From the NCBI RefSeq assembly GCF_024733565.1, contig NZ_JANIOC010000002.1, forward strand, positions 124,979 to 188,978: a stretch of 64,000 nt of DNA. Reading direction: 5' to 3'. The notes beneath the pieces are model-generated. The model was not told the DNA's origin and ran no database searches. It saw nothing but the letters and a program-made list of their open reading frames with translations. Shown here piece after piece: positions 55,397-64,000 of this stretch; within the stretch, counting starts at the first letter, position 1, and each line of letters opens with the position of its first letter. The DNA is from Rossellomorea sp. SC111. GTDB taxonomy: Bacteria > Bacillota > Bacilli > Bacillales > Bacillaceae_B. The translations under genes and the position numbers were made by a program.

Positions 55397-56821
55397 CTAT
55401 TGTTCTTCTCTTGTTTCAGGCTTTGCTTCCCAGCTTTCAATTCCTTTTAAGCCATCAATCGAATTAGAGTAGAAAACAGGATCTTTCCCCTGCCTTTTTT
55501 GTTCTCTATAATCCTTTAGTGCAGCAATGGCAATTTTGGCCAGTAATGTAATGGCTATCAAGTTGATGATGGCCATCAGCCCCATGAATAGATCGGCTAA
55601 GCTCCATACGATATCCAGTTTCACAACCGCTCCGAATATTACCATGCCAAGAACGGCGATTCGATAGATGAATAGGGAGACCGGACTGTATTTGATGAAT
55701 TCGATGTTGGTTTCCCCGTAATAGTAGTTTCCGATGATCGAACTGAAGGCGAACAGGAATATGGCGACAGCTACAAAGGTATCCGCCCATGCCCCCACGT
55801 GGAAGCTTAGAGCTGCCTGTGTCAGTTGAATCCCATCGACTCCGGTCGTATATTGATCGGATAAGATGATCATGAAGGCAGTTGCCGTACAGATGAGCAA
55901 TGTATCGGTGAAAACACCAAGCGTTTGAATGAGACCTTGCTTAACCGGATGTGTCACACCGGCAGACGCCGCTGCGTTAGGGGCACTACCCATACCTGCT
56001 TCATTGGAGAATAATCCACGCTTGATTCCCATCATGATGGCTGCTCCGACACCGCCGCTTGCTACCTCCCGGATACCGAATGCATTCTCAAAGATGACGA
56101 CAAACATATCTGGAAGCATGGTAATATTGGTGACTAGAATATAGAATGCAAGAATCAGATAGAGGACGGCCATGATCGGAACAACGATTTGAGTGACACT
56201 GGCGATCCGCTTGACTCCGCCGAAGATTACAACGGCAGTCAGTACAGCCAGAATGATGCCGACTGTCATTCGATCGAAAGAATAGGCTTCTTCCATGGCA
56301 AGTGAAATCGTATTGGATTGGACAGAGTTAAATACGAGACCAAAACAGAACGTGATAATCACTGCAAAAAGGATTCCCATCCAACGGGCATTTAATCCTT
56401 TTTCCATATAGTAAGCAGGACCACCCCGATAACCGTCCTTACCGTCTTTCACTTTGTAGATTTGAGCGAGTGTACTTTCCACGAAGCTGGTTGCTCCACC
56501 CAGTAAGGCAATGAGCCACATCCAGAATACAGCTCCAGGTCCTCCGCCTGCGATCGCTGTTGCCACACCGGCAAGGTTACCGGTACCGACACGTGAAGCT
56601 GTACTGATCGTGAATGCCTGGAACGAAGAAATCCCCCGTTTTCCTTCTGAAGAAATGGTCGTTTTATCGGTTAATAGTCTCCCCATTTCTCCTAAATATC
56701 GGAACTGTGCGAATTTTGTTCGTAACGAGAAGTATAATCCCAGTCCGATCAGTGCGACGATCAGTATGTACGACCACATGTAATCATTCAAGGTGCCTAC
56801 GATACTTGTTAATAACTCCAT
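55397..56821 (-). CDS. alsT: Alanine/glutamine:Na+ symporter AlsT (AGCS family)
   Basis: This 474-residue membrane protein has about 11 helices and the AGCS signatures AFTISTASRVGTGNLAGVATAI, GGPGAVFWMW, GLFSNEAGMGSAPNAAASAGV and FAFSSIIGNYYYGETNIEF. It imports an amino acid such as alanine or glutamine with sodium. In B. subtilis alsT also lies near parE-parC, which supports the assignment. ATG 56821 follows AGGGGG; the longer frame to 56893 has no site. Confidence 0.88.
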   Translation of the reverse strand: MELLTSIVGTLNDYMWSYILIVALIGLGLYFSLRTKFAQFRYLGEMGRLLTDKTTISSEGKRGISSFQAFTISTASRVGTGNLAGVATAIAGGGPGAVFWMWLIALLGGATSFVESTLAQIYKVKDGKDGYRGGPAYYMEKGLNARWMGILFAVIITFCFGLVFNSVQSNTISLAMEEAYSFDRMTVGIILAVLTAVVIFGGVKRIASVTQIVVPIMAVLYLILAFYILVTNITMLPDMFVVIFENAFGIREVASGGVGAAIMMGIKRGLFSNEAGMGSAPNAAASAGVTHPVKQGLIQTLGVFTDTLLICTATAFMIILSDQYTTGVDGIQLTQAALSFHVGAWADTFVAVAIFLFAFSSIIGNYYYGETNIEFIKYSPVSLFIYRIAVLGMVIFGAVVKLDIVWSLADLFMGLMAIINLIAITLLAKIAIAALKDYREQKRQGKDPVFYSNSIDGLKGIESWEAKPETREEQ

Positions 56822-57040
56822 AAATGTACCCCCTAGATGTTTTGGTTTTGACAAATAATGTATGAACCTCTGTATGTTTACCCATTCAGACACTGTTTTA
56901 ATCTATCAAAAAAAAGATTTACCTTCAACAGCTAGATTAATATTGGTGAAATAATATGAATTGTAGTACAATCATCTGCCGGTATTGTACTACAATGATG
57001 AATGAATATACATTTATCATTCATGCAAACCCCTATTATG

Positions 57041-57074
57041 GAAAAAGCGACCAGAAATGATTCTGGTCGCTTGA
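57041..57074 (-). terminator. Terminator after parC
   Basis: A perfect 12-bp stem AAGCGACCAGAA (57045-57056) with its complement (57061-57072) closes an ATGA loop, and a T run follows on the minus strand. Confidence 0.9.
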
Positions 57075-57081
57075 AGAATTT

Positions 57082-59520
57082 CTATTCTTTTCCTTCGGAC
57101 GTCCGGGATTCTGCCCAGGTTTCACAGACAGAACCGCTCTCCCCTTCGTCAATCACAAATGAACCATTTGAATAGCGATCATTTGGTCTAAAGTCTGAGA
57201 TATTTACCACTTCTGTTTTTCCTTTTGTTGTTAACAGTCCTACTTTATCTGAATCTTTTACAACTTCTATGCTCACCACTCGATGAGGATTGGCTTTCAA
57301 TTCCCTGAGCATGATGACACCGCGTTTAGCGCGTGATGTTTTTTCGAATTCAATTAGTTTCATTTTCTTCACGGCCCCACGCTGCGTAGCCAGGAAGATG
57401 AAGTCTTTCGCCGAGTCTCTTACCATCTTACCGGATACGACAAAATCGTCTTCCTTTAGGTTGATCCCTTTTACCCCCGCTGCCCTTGGTCCAACGATGT
57501 TCACATCTTCTTCTGCGAACCATAGGCCGTAGCTTAAGTGGGTGGCAATGAAAACATCATTCGATCCATCTGTTATATGGACATCCACGAGCTCATCGTC
57601 CCCTTTAAGATTGATTCCTACAAGTGGACGGGAATAACGTTGTGCTTTGTATTGAGGAAGCTCCGACCTCTTTATCATACCGTTCTTTGTGACAAACAGT
57701 AAGTAGTGCGCCGGGGCAAATTCTTTTATCGGAATCGCTTTGAGTACTTGTTCATCCCGGTCGATCGGAACGATATTCCCTACATGCTGACCGAGATCCT
57801 TCCATCTGATATCCGGAAGCTCATGGACAGGACAATAAATATAATTCCCTTTGTTTGTAAATACGAGGAGTACATCTGTTGTATTCATTTCATATTGTCC
57901 CAGGAGCCTGTCCGTTTCTTTCATGGCAAGATCCTTGCCGTTTGATGCAGAATATGAACGAAGGCTGGTTCGTTTCATATATCCATCTCGGGTAACGGTC
58001 ACCATGACATCCTCACTGGCGATCAGGACTTCCAGGTTGATTTTGATTTCTTCGATCTTTTCCTCGATTTGAGTTCTTCTGGCGTCCGCAAATTGCTTTT
58101 TGATTGCCTTTAGTTCTTTTTTGATTACACTGTAAAGTTTGCTTTCACTTTCCAGTATTGCTGTAAGCTCTTCAATTGTTTTCGCCAATTCTTCCGCTTC
58201 TGCCTGGAGGGCGGTAATGTCCGTATTGGTCAAACGATAAAGCTGCAAGCTGACAATCGCTTCAGACTGTGCTTCCGTAAACTGGAACTTCTGAATTAAG
58301 TTATCCTTTGCATCACGTTTATCCTTCGAAGCACGGATGGCTGCAATCACCTGATCTAATATAGACAGTGCTTTCATAAGACCTTCAACGATATGCTGAC
58401 GGTCCTTTGCTTTGTTTAGATCATGCCTGGTACGGTTGGTCACCACTTCTTTTTGGTGCTGTATGTATGCATCCAGCATTTCACGAAGCCCCATCAATTT
58501 AGGGCGTCTGTTATGTATGGCAACCATATTGAAGTTGTACGTGATTTGGAGATCACTGTTTTTATAAAGATAGTTTAAGACGCCTGATGCATCTGCATCT
58601 TTCTTCAGTTCAATGACAATGCGCATCCCATCGCGATCCGTTTCATCCCGAACTTCTGCAATCCCCTCCACTTTCCGGTCCACCCGGAATTCATCCATTT
58701 TTTTGACGAGGTTTGCTTTATTGATTTCATACGGAATTTCCGTAATGACGATCTGTTGTTTGCTGCCGCGGATGTTTTCAATATCTGCTTTCCCTCTTAC
58801 GACAATCTTCCCTTTTCCGGTTTCATAGGCTTTCCGGATGCCATCCACCCCTTGGATGATGCCCCCTGTCGGGAAGTCCGGGCCTTTTAAGACCTTCATA
58901 AGGTCATCGACTGAACTCTCCGGCTTATCCATCCGCATGATGGCTGCATCAATCACTTCACCGAGGTGATGAGGAGGGATATCGGTTGCATAACCTGCCG
59001 AAATACCGGTGGAGCCGTTGACGAGTAAGTTTGGGAATCGTGACGGCAATACAGTCGGTTCACTTGATGTGTCATCGAAGTTCGGAACAAACTCCACGGT
59101 TTTTTTATCGATATCACGAAGAAGTTCCATGGATATCGAAGAAAGACGGGCTTCAGTATAACGCATGGCAGCAGGCGGGTCTCCGTCGACGCTTCCGTTG
59201 TTGCCGTGCATTTCAACCAGGTAGTTGCGGACCTTCCACGTTTGACTCATACGTACCATGGCATCATACACAGATGTATCACCATGGGGATGATAATTAC
59301 CAATAACATTACCGACGGTTTTCGCCGATTTCCGGAACCCTTTTTCCTGAGTGTTGCCATCCACATACATGGCGTAAAGAATCCGCCGTTGTACAGGCTT
59401 CAAACCATCACGTGCATCCGGTAATGCACGCTCCTGGATGATGTATTTACTATAACGTCCAAATCGGTCGCCAAGAACCTCTTCCAGAGGTAAATCCTGA
59501 TATCTTTCTACAGTTGTCAT
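57082..59520 (-). CDS. parC: DNA topoisomerase IV subunit A
   Basis: This 812-residue protein cuts and rejoins DNA to unlink daughter chromosomes. Seen are [39 protein letters not shown] (the quinolone-resistance region), the catalytic tyrosine in [11 protein letters not shown] (Tyr121), and a C-terminal beta-propeller with repeated blade motifs ending in [12 protein letters not shown]. The length fits ParC rather than GyrA, and it is paired with parE. ATG 59520 follows GAGGAGGGG, 3 bases after parE. Confidence 0.96.
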   Translation of the reverse strand: MTTVERYQDLPLEEVLGDRFGRYSKYIIQERALPDARDGLKPVQRRILYAMYVDGNTQEKGFRKSAKTVGNVIGNYHPHGDTSVYDAMVRMSQTWKVRNYLVEMHGNNGSVDGDPPAAMRYTEARLSSISMELLRDIDKKTVEFVPNFDDTSSEPTVLPSRFPNLLVNGSTGISAGYATDIPPHHLGEVIDAAIMRMDKPESSVDDLMKVLKGPDFPTGGIIQGVDGIRKAYETGKGKIVVRGKADIENIRGSKQQIVITEIPYEINKANLVKKMDEFRVDRKVEGIAEVRDETDRDGMRIVIELKKDADASGVLNYLYKNSDLQITYNFNMVAIHNRRPKLMGLREMLDAYIQHQKEVVTNRTRHDLNKAKDRQHIVEGLMKALSILDQVIAAIRASKDKRDAKDNLIQKFQFTEAQSEAIVSLQLYRLTNTDITALQAEAEELAKTIEELTAILESESKLYSVIKKELKAIKKQFADARRTQIEEKIEEIKINLEVLIASEDVMVTVTRDGYMKRTSLRSYSASNGKDLAMKETDRLLGQYEMNTTDVLLVFTNKGNYIYCPVHELPDIRWKDLGQHVGNIVPIDRDEQVLKAIPIKEFAPAHYLLFVTKNGMIKRSELPQYKAQRYSRPLVGINLKGDDELVDVHITDGSNDVFIATHLSYGLWFAEEDVNIVGPRAAGVKGINLKEDDFVVSGKMVRDSAKDFIFLATQRGAVKKMKLIEFEKTSRAKRGVIMLRELKANPHRVVSIEVVKDSDKVGLLTTKGKTEVVNISDFRPNDRYSNGSFVIDEGESGSVCETWAESRTSEGKE

Positions 59521-59523
59521 CTA

Positions 59524-61494
59524 TTACCCCTCCTCTGGCAACGTAATGTTTTCGTTTTCGAGAATGCTTCCGTCTTCTTCCAATCCAAAGGCTACATTGC
59601 TTTCAATCCATTTTCGGCGCGGTTCTACTTTGTCACCCATAAGAGTGGTCACCCGTCGTTCGGCTCGGGCAGCGTCATCAATGCGTACTCGGATCAATGC
59701 GCGTGTTTCAGGATCCATGGTCGTTTCCCACAGTTGATCGGCATTCATCTCTCCAAGACCTTTGTAACGCTGAATCATATATCCTTTTCCCACTTTGGAG
59801 ATGGCCCCTTGAAGCTCATCATCGGTCCATGCATATTCAAGTTTCTGCTTCTTCCCAGTGCCCTTGCTCACTTTGTACAGCGGTGGAAGTGCAATATACA
59901 CTTTTCCTGCTTCTAACAAGGGTTTCATGTAGCGGTAAAAGAAGGTCAGTAAGAGAACCTGTATATGAGCTCCATCCGTGTCGGCGTCGGTCATGATGAC
60001 AATCTTGTCATAATTGATGTCGTCCACATTGAATTCAGGACCGACTCCGCCGCCTATGGCATGAATGATCGTATTGATTTCTTCGTTTTTGAAAATGTCC
60101 TGAAGTTTGGCTTTTTCCGTATTGATGACTTTTCCCCGAAGCGGAAGGATCGCCTGGAATTTGCGGTCCCGGCCTTGCTTCGCTGAACCCCCTGCTGAAT
60201 CACCCTCCACCAGATATAGCTCGTTACGCTGAGGGTTTCTTGACTGAGCTGGTGTTAACTTCCCGGATAGGACGGTTTCAGAACGCTTACGCTTCTTTCC
60301 ATTACGTGCATCTTCTCTTGCTTTACGTGCCGCTTCACGGGCTTGGGCGGCTTTAATGGATTTCTTGATAAGAAGGGAACTCGTATCAGGATTCTCTTCT
60401 AAAAAATAGAGAAGATGTTCCGAAACGACAGCATCAACGGCAGATCGTGCTTCGCTTGTCCCGAGTTTCCCTTTTGTTTGCCCTTCGAATTGAAGAAGGT
60501 GTTCCGGTATACGTACAGAAACGATACTCGCCAGCCCTTCACGAATATCGGTCCCTTCAAGATTTTTATCCCTGTCTTTTAGAATCCCTGCTTTACGGGC
60601 GTACTCATTAAAGACACGGGTCATGGCCGTCTTCGCTCCGGCTTCATGGGTTCCGCCGTCTTTTGTACGGACATTGTTTACAAAGGATAATATATTTTCA
60701 GAAAATCCATCATTAAATTGAAAAGAAAATTCCACTTCAATCGTATGATGCTCCCCTTCAAAGAAAGCTACGGTATGAAGGACATCTTTTTCTTCGTTTA
60801 AGTATTGAACGAATGCCTGGATCCCACTTTCGAAATGGAATACTTCTTTTTGATCATGACGTTCATCGATGATGTCAATCTTTAACCCTTTAAGCAGGAA
60901 CGCAGATTCTCTAAGACGCTCACAGAGTGTTTCATAATTATAGGTGATATTACTGAAAATCGCCGGATCAGGTTTGAAATGGATACATGTCCCTGATTTT
61001 TTTGTCTTACCAATCTTTTCGAGGGTGGTTGCGGGCTTACCCCCATTGGTGAAACGTTGTTCATATTTCATGCCATCCCGTTCAATTGTGACGACAAGCC
61101 ACTCGGACAGGGCATTTACAACAGATGCTCCTACACCATGGAGTCCGCCGCTTGTTTTATAGCCTCCCTGGCCAAATTTCCCTCCTGCATGAAGAACCGT
61201 CAAGATGACTTCAGGAGTCGGCTTCCCGAGCTTATGCATCCCGGTAGGCATACCCCGGCCTTTATCTTGGACGGAAATGCTATTATCCGTATGTATCGTA
61301 ACAATAATCTCATTTCCGAAGCCTGCTAATGCTTCATCGACTGAGTTATCGACAATTTCGTATACTAAATGATGCAAGCCCCTTGAATCGGTAGAGCCTA
61401 TATACATACCAGGTCTCTTACGGACGGCTTCTAAGCCTTCTAATACTTGTATGGCATCATCATTGTAATCCATGGTCTTATTCTGGTTGGCCAC
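59524..61494 (-). CDS. parE: DNA topoisomerase IV subunit B
   Basis: This 656-residue ATPase subunit pairs with ParC. The ATP-binding GHKL region is RPGMYIGSTDSRGLHHLVYEIVDNSVDEALAG (split over residues 26-60); then come GGLHGVGASVVNALS, TOPRIM motifs EGDSAGG and DADTDGAHI, and C-terminal YKGLGEMNADQLWETTMDPE. GTG 61494 is preferred because AAAGGGGA is six bases before it; ATG 61500 is too close. The length fits B. subtilis ParE (655). Confidence 0.95.
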   Translation of the reverse strand: MANQNKTMDYNDDAIQVLEGLEAVRKRPGMYIGSTDSRGLHHLVYEIVDNSVDEALAGFGNEIIVTIHTDNSISVQDKGRGMPTGMHKLGKPTPEVILTVLHAGGKFGQGGYKTSGGLHGVGASVVNALSEWLVVTIERDGMKYEQRFTNGGKPATTLEKIGKTKKSGTCIHFKPDPAIFSNITYNYETLCERLRESAFLLKGLKIDIIDERHDQKEVFHFESGIQAFVQYLNEEKDVLHTVAFFEGEHHTIEVEFSFQFNDGFSENILSFVNNVRTKDGGTHEAGAKTAMTRVFNEYARKAGILKDRDKNLEGTDIREGLASIVSVRIPEHLLQFEGQTKGKLGTSEARSAVDAVVSEHLLYFLEENPDTSSLLIKKSIKAAQAREAARKAREDARNGKKRKRSETVLSGKLTPAQSRNPQRNELYLVEGDSAGGSAKQGRDRKFQAILPLRGKVINTEKAKLQDIFKNEEINTIIHAIGGGVGPEFNVDDINYDKIVIMTDADTDGAHIQVLLLTFFYRYMKPLLEAGKVYIALPPLYKVSKGTGKKQKLEYAWTDDELQGAISKVGKGYMIQRYKGLGEMNADQLWETTMDPETRALIRVRIDDAARAERRVTTLMGDKVEPRRKWIESNVAFGLEEDGSILENENITLPEEG

Positions 61495-61743
61495 GAACAT
61501 TCCCCTTTCAAAACTTCTCTAACCGTAATAGTGTGGTTCTTGTAAGCTATTATCGGTTATGTCTCTATTAACTATAACACAAGAACATCTGTTCGTTTAC
61601 CTGTTTTGATCAATCTTTAGGGTAAACCACTATTGCTTATTGTAGCGTTTTATTTGATTTTCGCAAATGTAATTTCCGTGAACCTCTTAAAATATGCCCT
61701 GTTGTCCCCAGGTTTATTCCAATTGTTAACGTGCGTGTCAGAC

Positions 61744-61776
61744 GAAAAAAACAAGCGGTCAGAGCCGCTTGTTACG
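61744..61776 (-). terminator. Terminator after yneT
   Basis: AACAAGCGG (61750-61758) pairs with CCGCTTGTT (61765-61773), followed on the minus strand by a T run (GAAAAAA on the plus strand). Confidence 0.88.
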
Positions 61777-61784
61777 AGTGAGAA

Positions 61785-62192
61785 TTATTTGGTTAAAGCA
61801 TGTTCAACCTTAATACAGCGATCCATAATAACTGTATACCCACGTTCCTTTAAAAAGCGATAAGCCTCTTCATTCATTACACCAAGTTGCGCCCAAAATA
61901 CGTTTGAATCGATTTGATCAAACTCTTCCGCGATTTGAGGTAAAAATTCTGAGCGGCGAAATACATTGACGATATCAACAGGCCCTTCTATATCATGAAG
62001 GGAGGATACAGCCTTTATCCCTAATGCCGACTCGATGGTAGGGTTTACAGGGATGATGTCATATCCCAGATCCTGCATGGCCTTAGAAACCATATAGGAG
62101 GTGCGTTCTGGATTATCACTTAAACCAATCACTGCGATGCGTTTAGATTGTTTTAGAATGTTTCCGATTTCTTGTCGTGATGGATTTTCCAT
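61785..62192 (-). CDS. yneT: CoA-binding domain protein YneT
   Basis: This 135-residue Rossmann-type protein has the CoA-binding fold seen in succinyl-CoA synthetase alpha. Typical parts are SKRIAVIGLSDNPERTSYMVSKAM, GYDIIPVNPTIESALGIKA, VNVFRRSEFLP and VFWAQLGVMNEEAYRFL with the end VIMDRCIKVEHA. It matches B. subtilis YneT, which also lies next to parE. Function is unknown. ATG 62192 follows AAGGAGTGG. Confidence 0.88.
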   Translation of the reverse strand: MENPSRQEIGNILKQSKRIAVIGLSDNPERTSYMVSKAMQDLGYDIIPVNPTIESALGIKAVSSLHDIEGPVDIVNVFRRSEFLPQIAEEFDQIDSNVFWAQLGVMNEEAYRFLKERGYTVIMDRCIKVEHALTK

Positions 62193-62316
62193 GGTTGATT
62201 ACCACTCCTTCATTGATCCTTAACGATAAAGTCTTAGACTGTTTCTTAAGTCCTATTCTTCTTTTATACCATATTTCCCTTTAATTTTTCAAAATTTCAT
62301 AAAATTATCTAAATAA

Positions 62317-62390
62317 AAGGAAGTGTCAAAAGAAAAGTCAGGGAGCGTATTGGCATTCCGCTGCACCTTCTTCCTAAGTTGACACTCCCA
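62317..62390 (-). terminator. Long hairpin after the osmoprotectant-binding gene
   Basis: GGAAGTGTCAA near 62319 can pair with TTGACACTCC (62379-62388), with a long imperfect interior. Read on the minus strand, a short T-rich stretch follows. It lies just after the OpuCC-like stop codon. Confidence 0.5.
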
Positions 62391-62396
62391 TTATAC

Positions 62397-63296
62397 TTAT
62401 TTTTTGATCAACCCTTTAGATATAAGGAATTCACGTGCGACATCTTTGGGATCTTGCTTATCCATATCGACTTTAGCATTCAATTCGCTCATTTCTTCTT
62501 CTGAGATTTTGCCTGCTAATTCATTCAACACTTTTTTCACTTCAGGATGCTCTTTCAATACTTCTTGACGGATGACCGGTGCAGCATCGTATGGCGGGAA
62601 GAATCCTTTGTCATCCTTTGTCGTTTTTAGATTGTAACGCTGGATCCGTCCATCTGTTGTGAAAGCAGGAATAATGTCTACATCCCCGTTCTTAACGGCT
62701 TCATACATAATGTTTGGATCAAAGCTTTTCTTGTCTTTGAATTTGAATCCATATGCTTCAGTGAAGGCATCGTATCCGTCACCTTCCCGTTCATAGAACT
62801 GGTGAGGTGCACCGAAGCTCAAGTCTTTGGATAGTGGCACAATGTCTGAGAAAGTCTTTGCATCAAAGTCCTGATCCGGGGTATAGGCAAGCGTATACGT
62901 ATTTTCAAAGCCAAGTGGCTTTAACCAGGTGACATCGAACTTTTTCTCATAGCCTTTACGCACTTGTGAAAGGATTTCATCTGCTGAAGCTCCTTCTTTT
63001 GCTTGTTCTTTCAAGACCGCTTCAAGACCAGTACCTGTATACTCTACATAAACATCAATGTCGCCTTTTTCAAGGGCGGGTGTGAGGATGGATACTTCCC
63101 CTAATCCCTCCTCGACTTTTACATCAAGGTCTGTCTTTTCTTTTAGAAGTTCGGCCATCATTTGTGTGAGGATGAATTGCTCTGTCCACATCTTTCCTGA
63201 AACGGTGATGGTATCTTTATCCCCGCCATTTCCGCACCCTGCAATGAGGATGGATATTACAGTGAGTATGATAAAACCTTGTAATTTCTTTTTCAT
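62397..63296 (-). CDS. Osmoprotectant ABC transporter substrate-binding lipoprotein (OpuBC/OpuCC-like)
   Basis: This 299-residue lipoprotein has a signal peptide with lipobox LIAGC (Cys about residue 21). The binding domain contains VSGKMWTEQFILTQMMAELL, EYTGTGLEAVL, the aromatic-rich pocket stretches and DGRIQRYNL and FFPPYDAAPVIRQE. Such proteins bind choline, glycine betaine, carnitine or related compounds. It lies 24 bases downstream of a permease gene. Whether it is OpuB (choline) or OpuC (broad) cannot be told by eye. Confidence 0.88.
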   Translation of the reverse strand: MKKKLQGFIILTVISILIAGCGNGGDKDTITVSGKMWTEQFILTQMMAELLKEKTDLDVKVEEGLGEVSILTPALEKGDIDVYVEYTGTGLEAVLKEQAKEGASADEILSQVRKGYEKKFDVTWLKPLGFENTYTLAYTPDQDFDAKTFSDIVPLSKDLSFGAPHQFYEREGDGYDAFTEAYGFKFKDKKSFDPNIMYEAVKNGDVDIIPAFTTDGRIQRYNLKTTKDDKGFFPPYDAAPVIRQEVLKEHPEVKKVLNELAGKISEEEMSELNAKVDMDKQDPKDVAREFLISKGLIKK

Positions 63297-63320
63297 TCTT
63301 ACTCTCCTTTGGATTTTGCT

Positions 63321-63977
63321 TTATTTTCTTGCCTTCAGCCCTTTAGGTGTGGTCATTTTCTCCAGGATCTTTAATATGAAATCAAAACTTAATGCGAGTA
63401 GTGCTGCTGGAATGGCCCCTGCAAGGACCAGGGTATTATTCCATGTGGATAGTCCGCGGTAGATGAGATCACCAAGTCCTCCTGCTCCTACGAAGGTGGC
63501 TAGTGTGGCCACACCTACTGTCAGCACTGTAGCGGTCCGTATTCCCGCCATGATGAACGGCAGGGCAAGCGGCAGCTCCACTTTGAATAATAGCTGGGAG
63601 TTGGTCATTCCCATGCCTCTTCCTGCCTCGATAACCCCTTCATCCACCCCGATGATCCCTGTATATGTGTTTCTCAGGATCGGAAGAAGTGCGTATACCG
63701 TCAGGGCAATGATAGCCGTAATACTGCCGGTTCCCAAAAGGGGGATAAGAAATCCGAATAGGGCCAGACTTGGTATCGTTTGAAAAACGGCTGTAATGCC
63801 AATGAAAAACTCTGCAGATTGCTTCTTTCGTGATATGTATATACCTAATGGCAGGGAAATCGCAATCGCAATGAAAATGGATACAAAAGATAAATAAAGA
63901 TGTTCAAATAATCCTGTTAAGATGGCATCGGACCGGTTTGAGATGGTATGGATGAACAGGATGGAAAATGTATTCAT
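63321..63977 (-). CDS. Osmoprotectant ABC transporter permease (OpuBB/OpuCB-like)
   Basis: This 218-residue membrane protein has about six helices and the EAA-type coupling loop VDEGVIEAGRGMGMTNSQLLFKVELPLALPFIMAG (split over residues 110-144). HLYLSFVSIFIAIAISLPLGI near the start matches the Opu permease family. ATG 63977 follows GGGAGG. The ATPase gene expected upstream lies beyond the right edge of the window, and a second permease, if there is one, would be there too, since the binding protein follows directly. Confidence 0.88.
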   Translation of the reverse strand: MNTFSILFIHTISNRSDAILTGLFEHLYLSFVSIFIAIAISLPLGIYISRKKQSAEFFIGITAVFQTIPSLALFGFLIPLLGTGSITAIIALTVYALLPILRNTYTGIIGVDEGVIEAGRGMGMTNSQLLFKVELPLALPFIMAGIRTATVLTVGVATLATFVGAGGLGDLIYRGLSTWNNTLVLAGAIPAALLALSFDFILKILEKMTTPKGLKARK

Positions 63978-64000
63978 ACAGAACTCGCCTCCCTATTCCC

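Overview
The window is a stretch of chromosome from a low-to-moderate GC Gram-positive bacterium of the family Bacillaceae. Many products read as close relatives of Bacillus subtilis proteins (DesK/DesR, TcyP, CysH/CysP/Sat/CysC, Xpt/PbuX, ParE/ParC/AlsT, YneT, YkuK). The starts are of Bacillus type: strong GGAGG ribosome binding sites and frequent TTG or GTG start codons. Gene content suggests a genus outside the B. subtilis group, such as Rossellomorea or a neighbour; this is inference, because there is no rRNA here to settle it. I saw no rRNA, tRNA, CRISPR array, transposase or prophage genes.

Layout. 1-18 kb holds mostly single genes: the end of a HAD hydrolase, a CoxG-like protein, a SUV3-like RNA helicase, a FrnE-type DsbA protein, a CAP-domain protein, E. 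coli-type speD, an AIM24 protein, a two-P-loop ATPase, exoA, a CdsA-like membrane protein, small hypotheticals, a large secreted tandem cyanophycinase, and the desK-desR thermosensor without its usual desaturase gene. 18.2-27.2 kb is one thiamine superoperon behind a TPP riboswitch: tenA-ykoE-ykoD-ykoC-tenI-thiO-thiS-thiG-thiF-thiD-thiE. tcyP (cystine uptake) follows.

28.8-39.2 kb is a 12-gene acyl-CoA catabolic region in two transcription units: SDR, ACAD11-like dehydrogenase, SDR, acyl-CoA ligase and TetR; then thioesterase, APH-type kinase, PaaG-like hydratase/isomerase, second acyl-CoA dehydrogenase, SDR and a MaoC pair. Nearly identical 18-bp palindromic operators precede both units, so they look like one TetR regulon. 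An APH kinase together with an ACAD11-like dehydrogenase suggests catabolism of 4-hydroxy acids through a phosphorylated acyl-CoA. This is the best candidate in the window for an under-described system.

39.3-47.4 kb is a sulfate-assimilation and siroheme operon behind a SAM-I riboswitch: yezD-like, cysH, cysP, sat, cysC, ferredoxin-type sulfite reductase, DUF3906, sumT, sirB, sirC. 47.9-50.1 kb is xpt-pbuX behind a guanine riboswitch. A second acyl-CoA ligase follows at 50.2 kb. 51.9-55.3 kb is a looser, AT-rich stretch of minus-strand genes that includes YkuK and a bacterial staygreen-family protein. 55.4-64 kb is on the minus strand: alsT, parC, parE, yneT, and the end of an osmoprotectant (OpuB/OpuC) ABC transporter that runs off the window.
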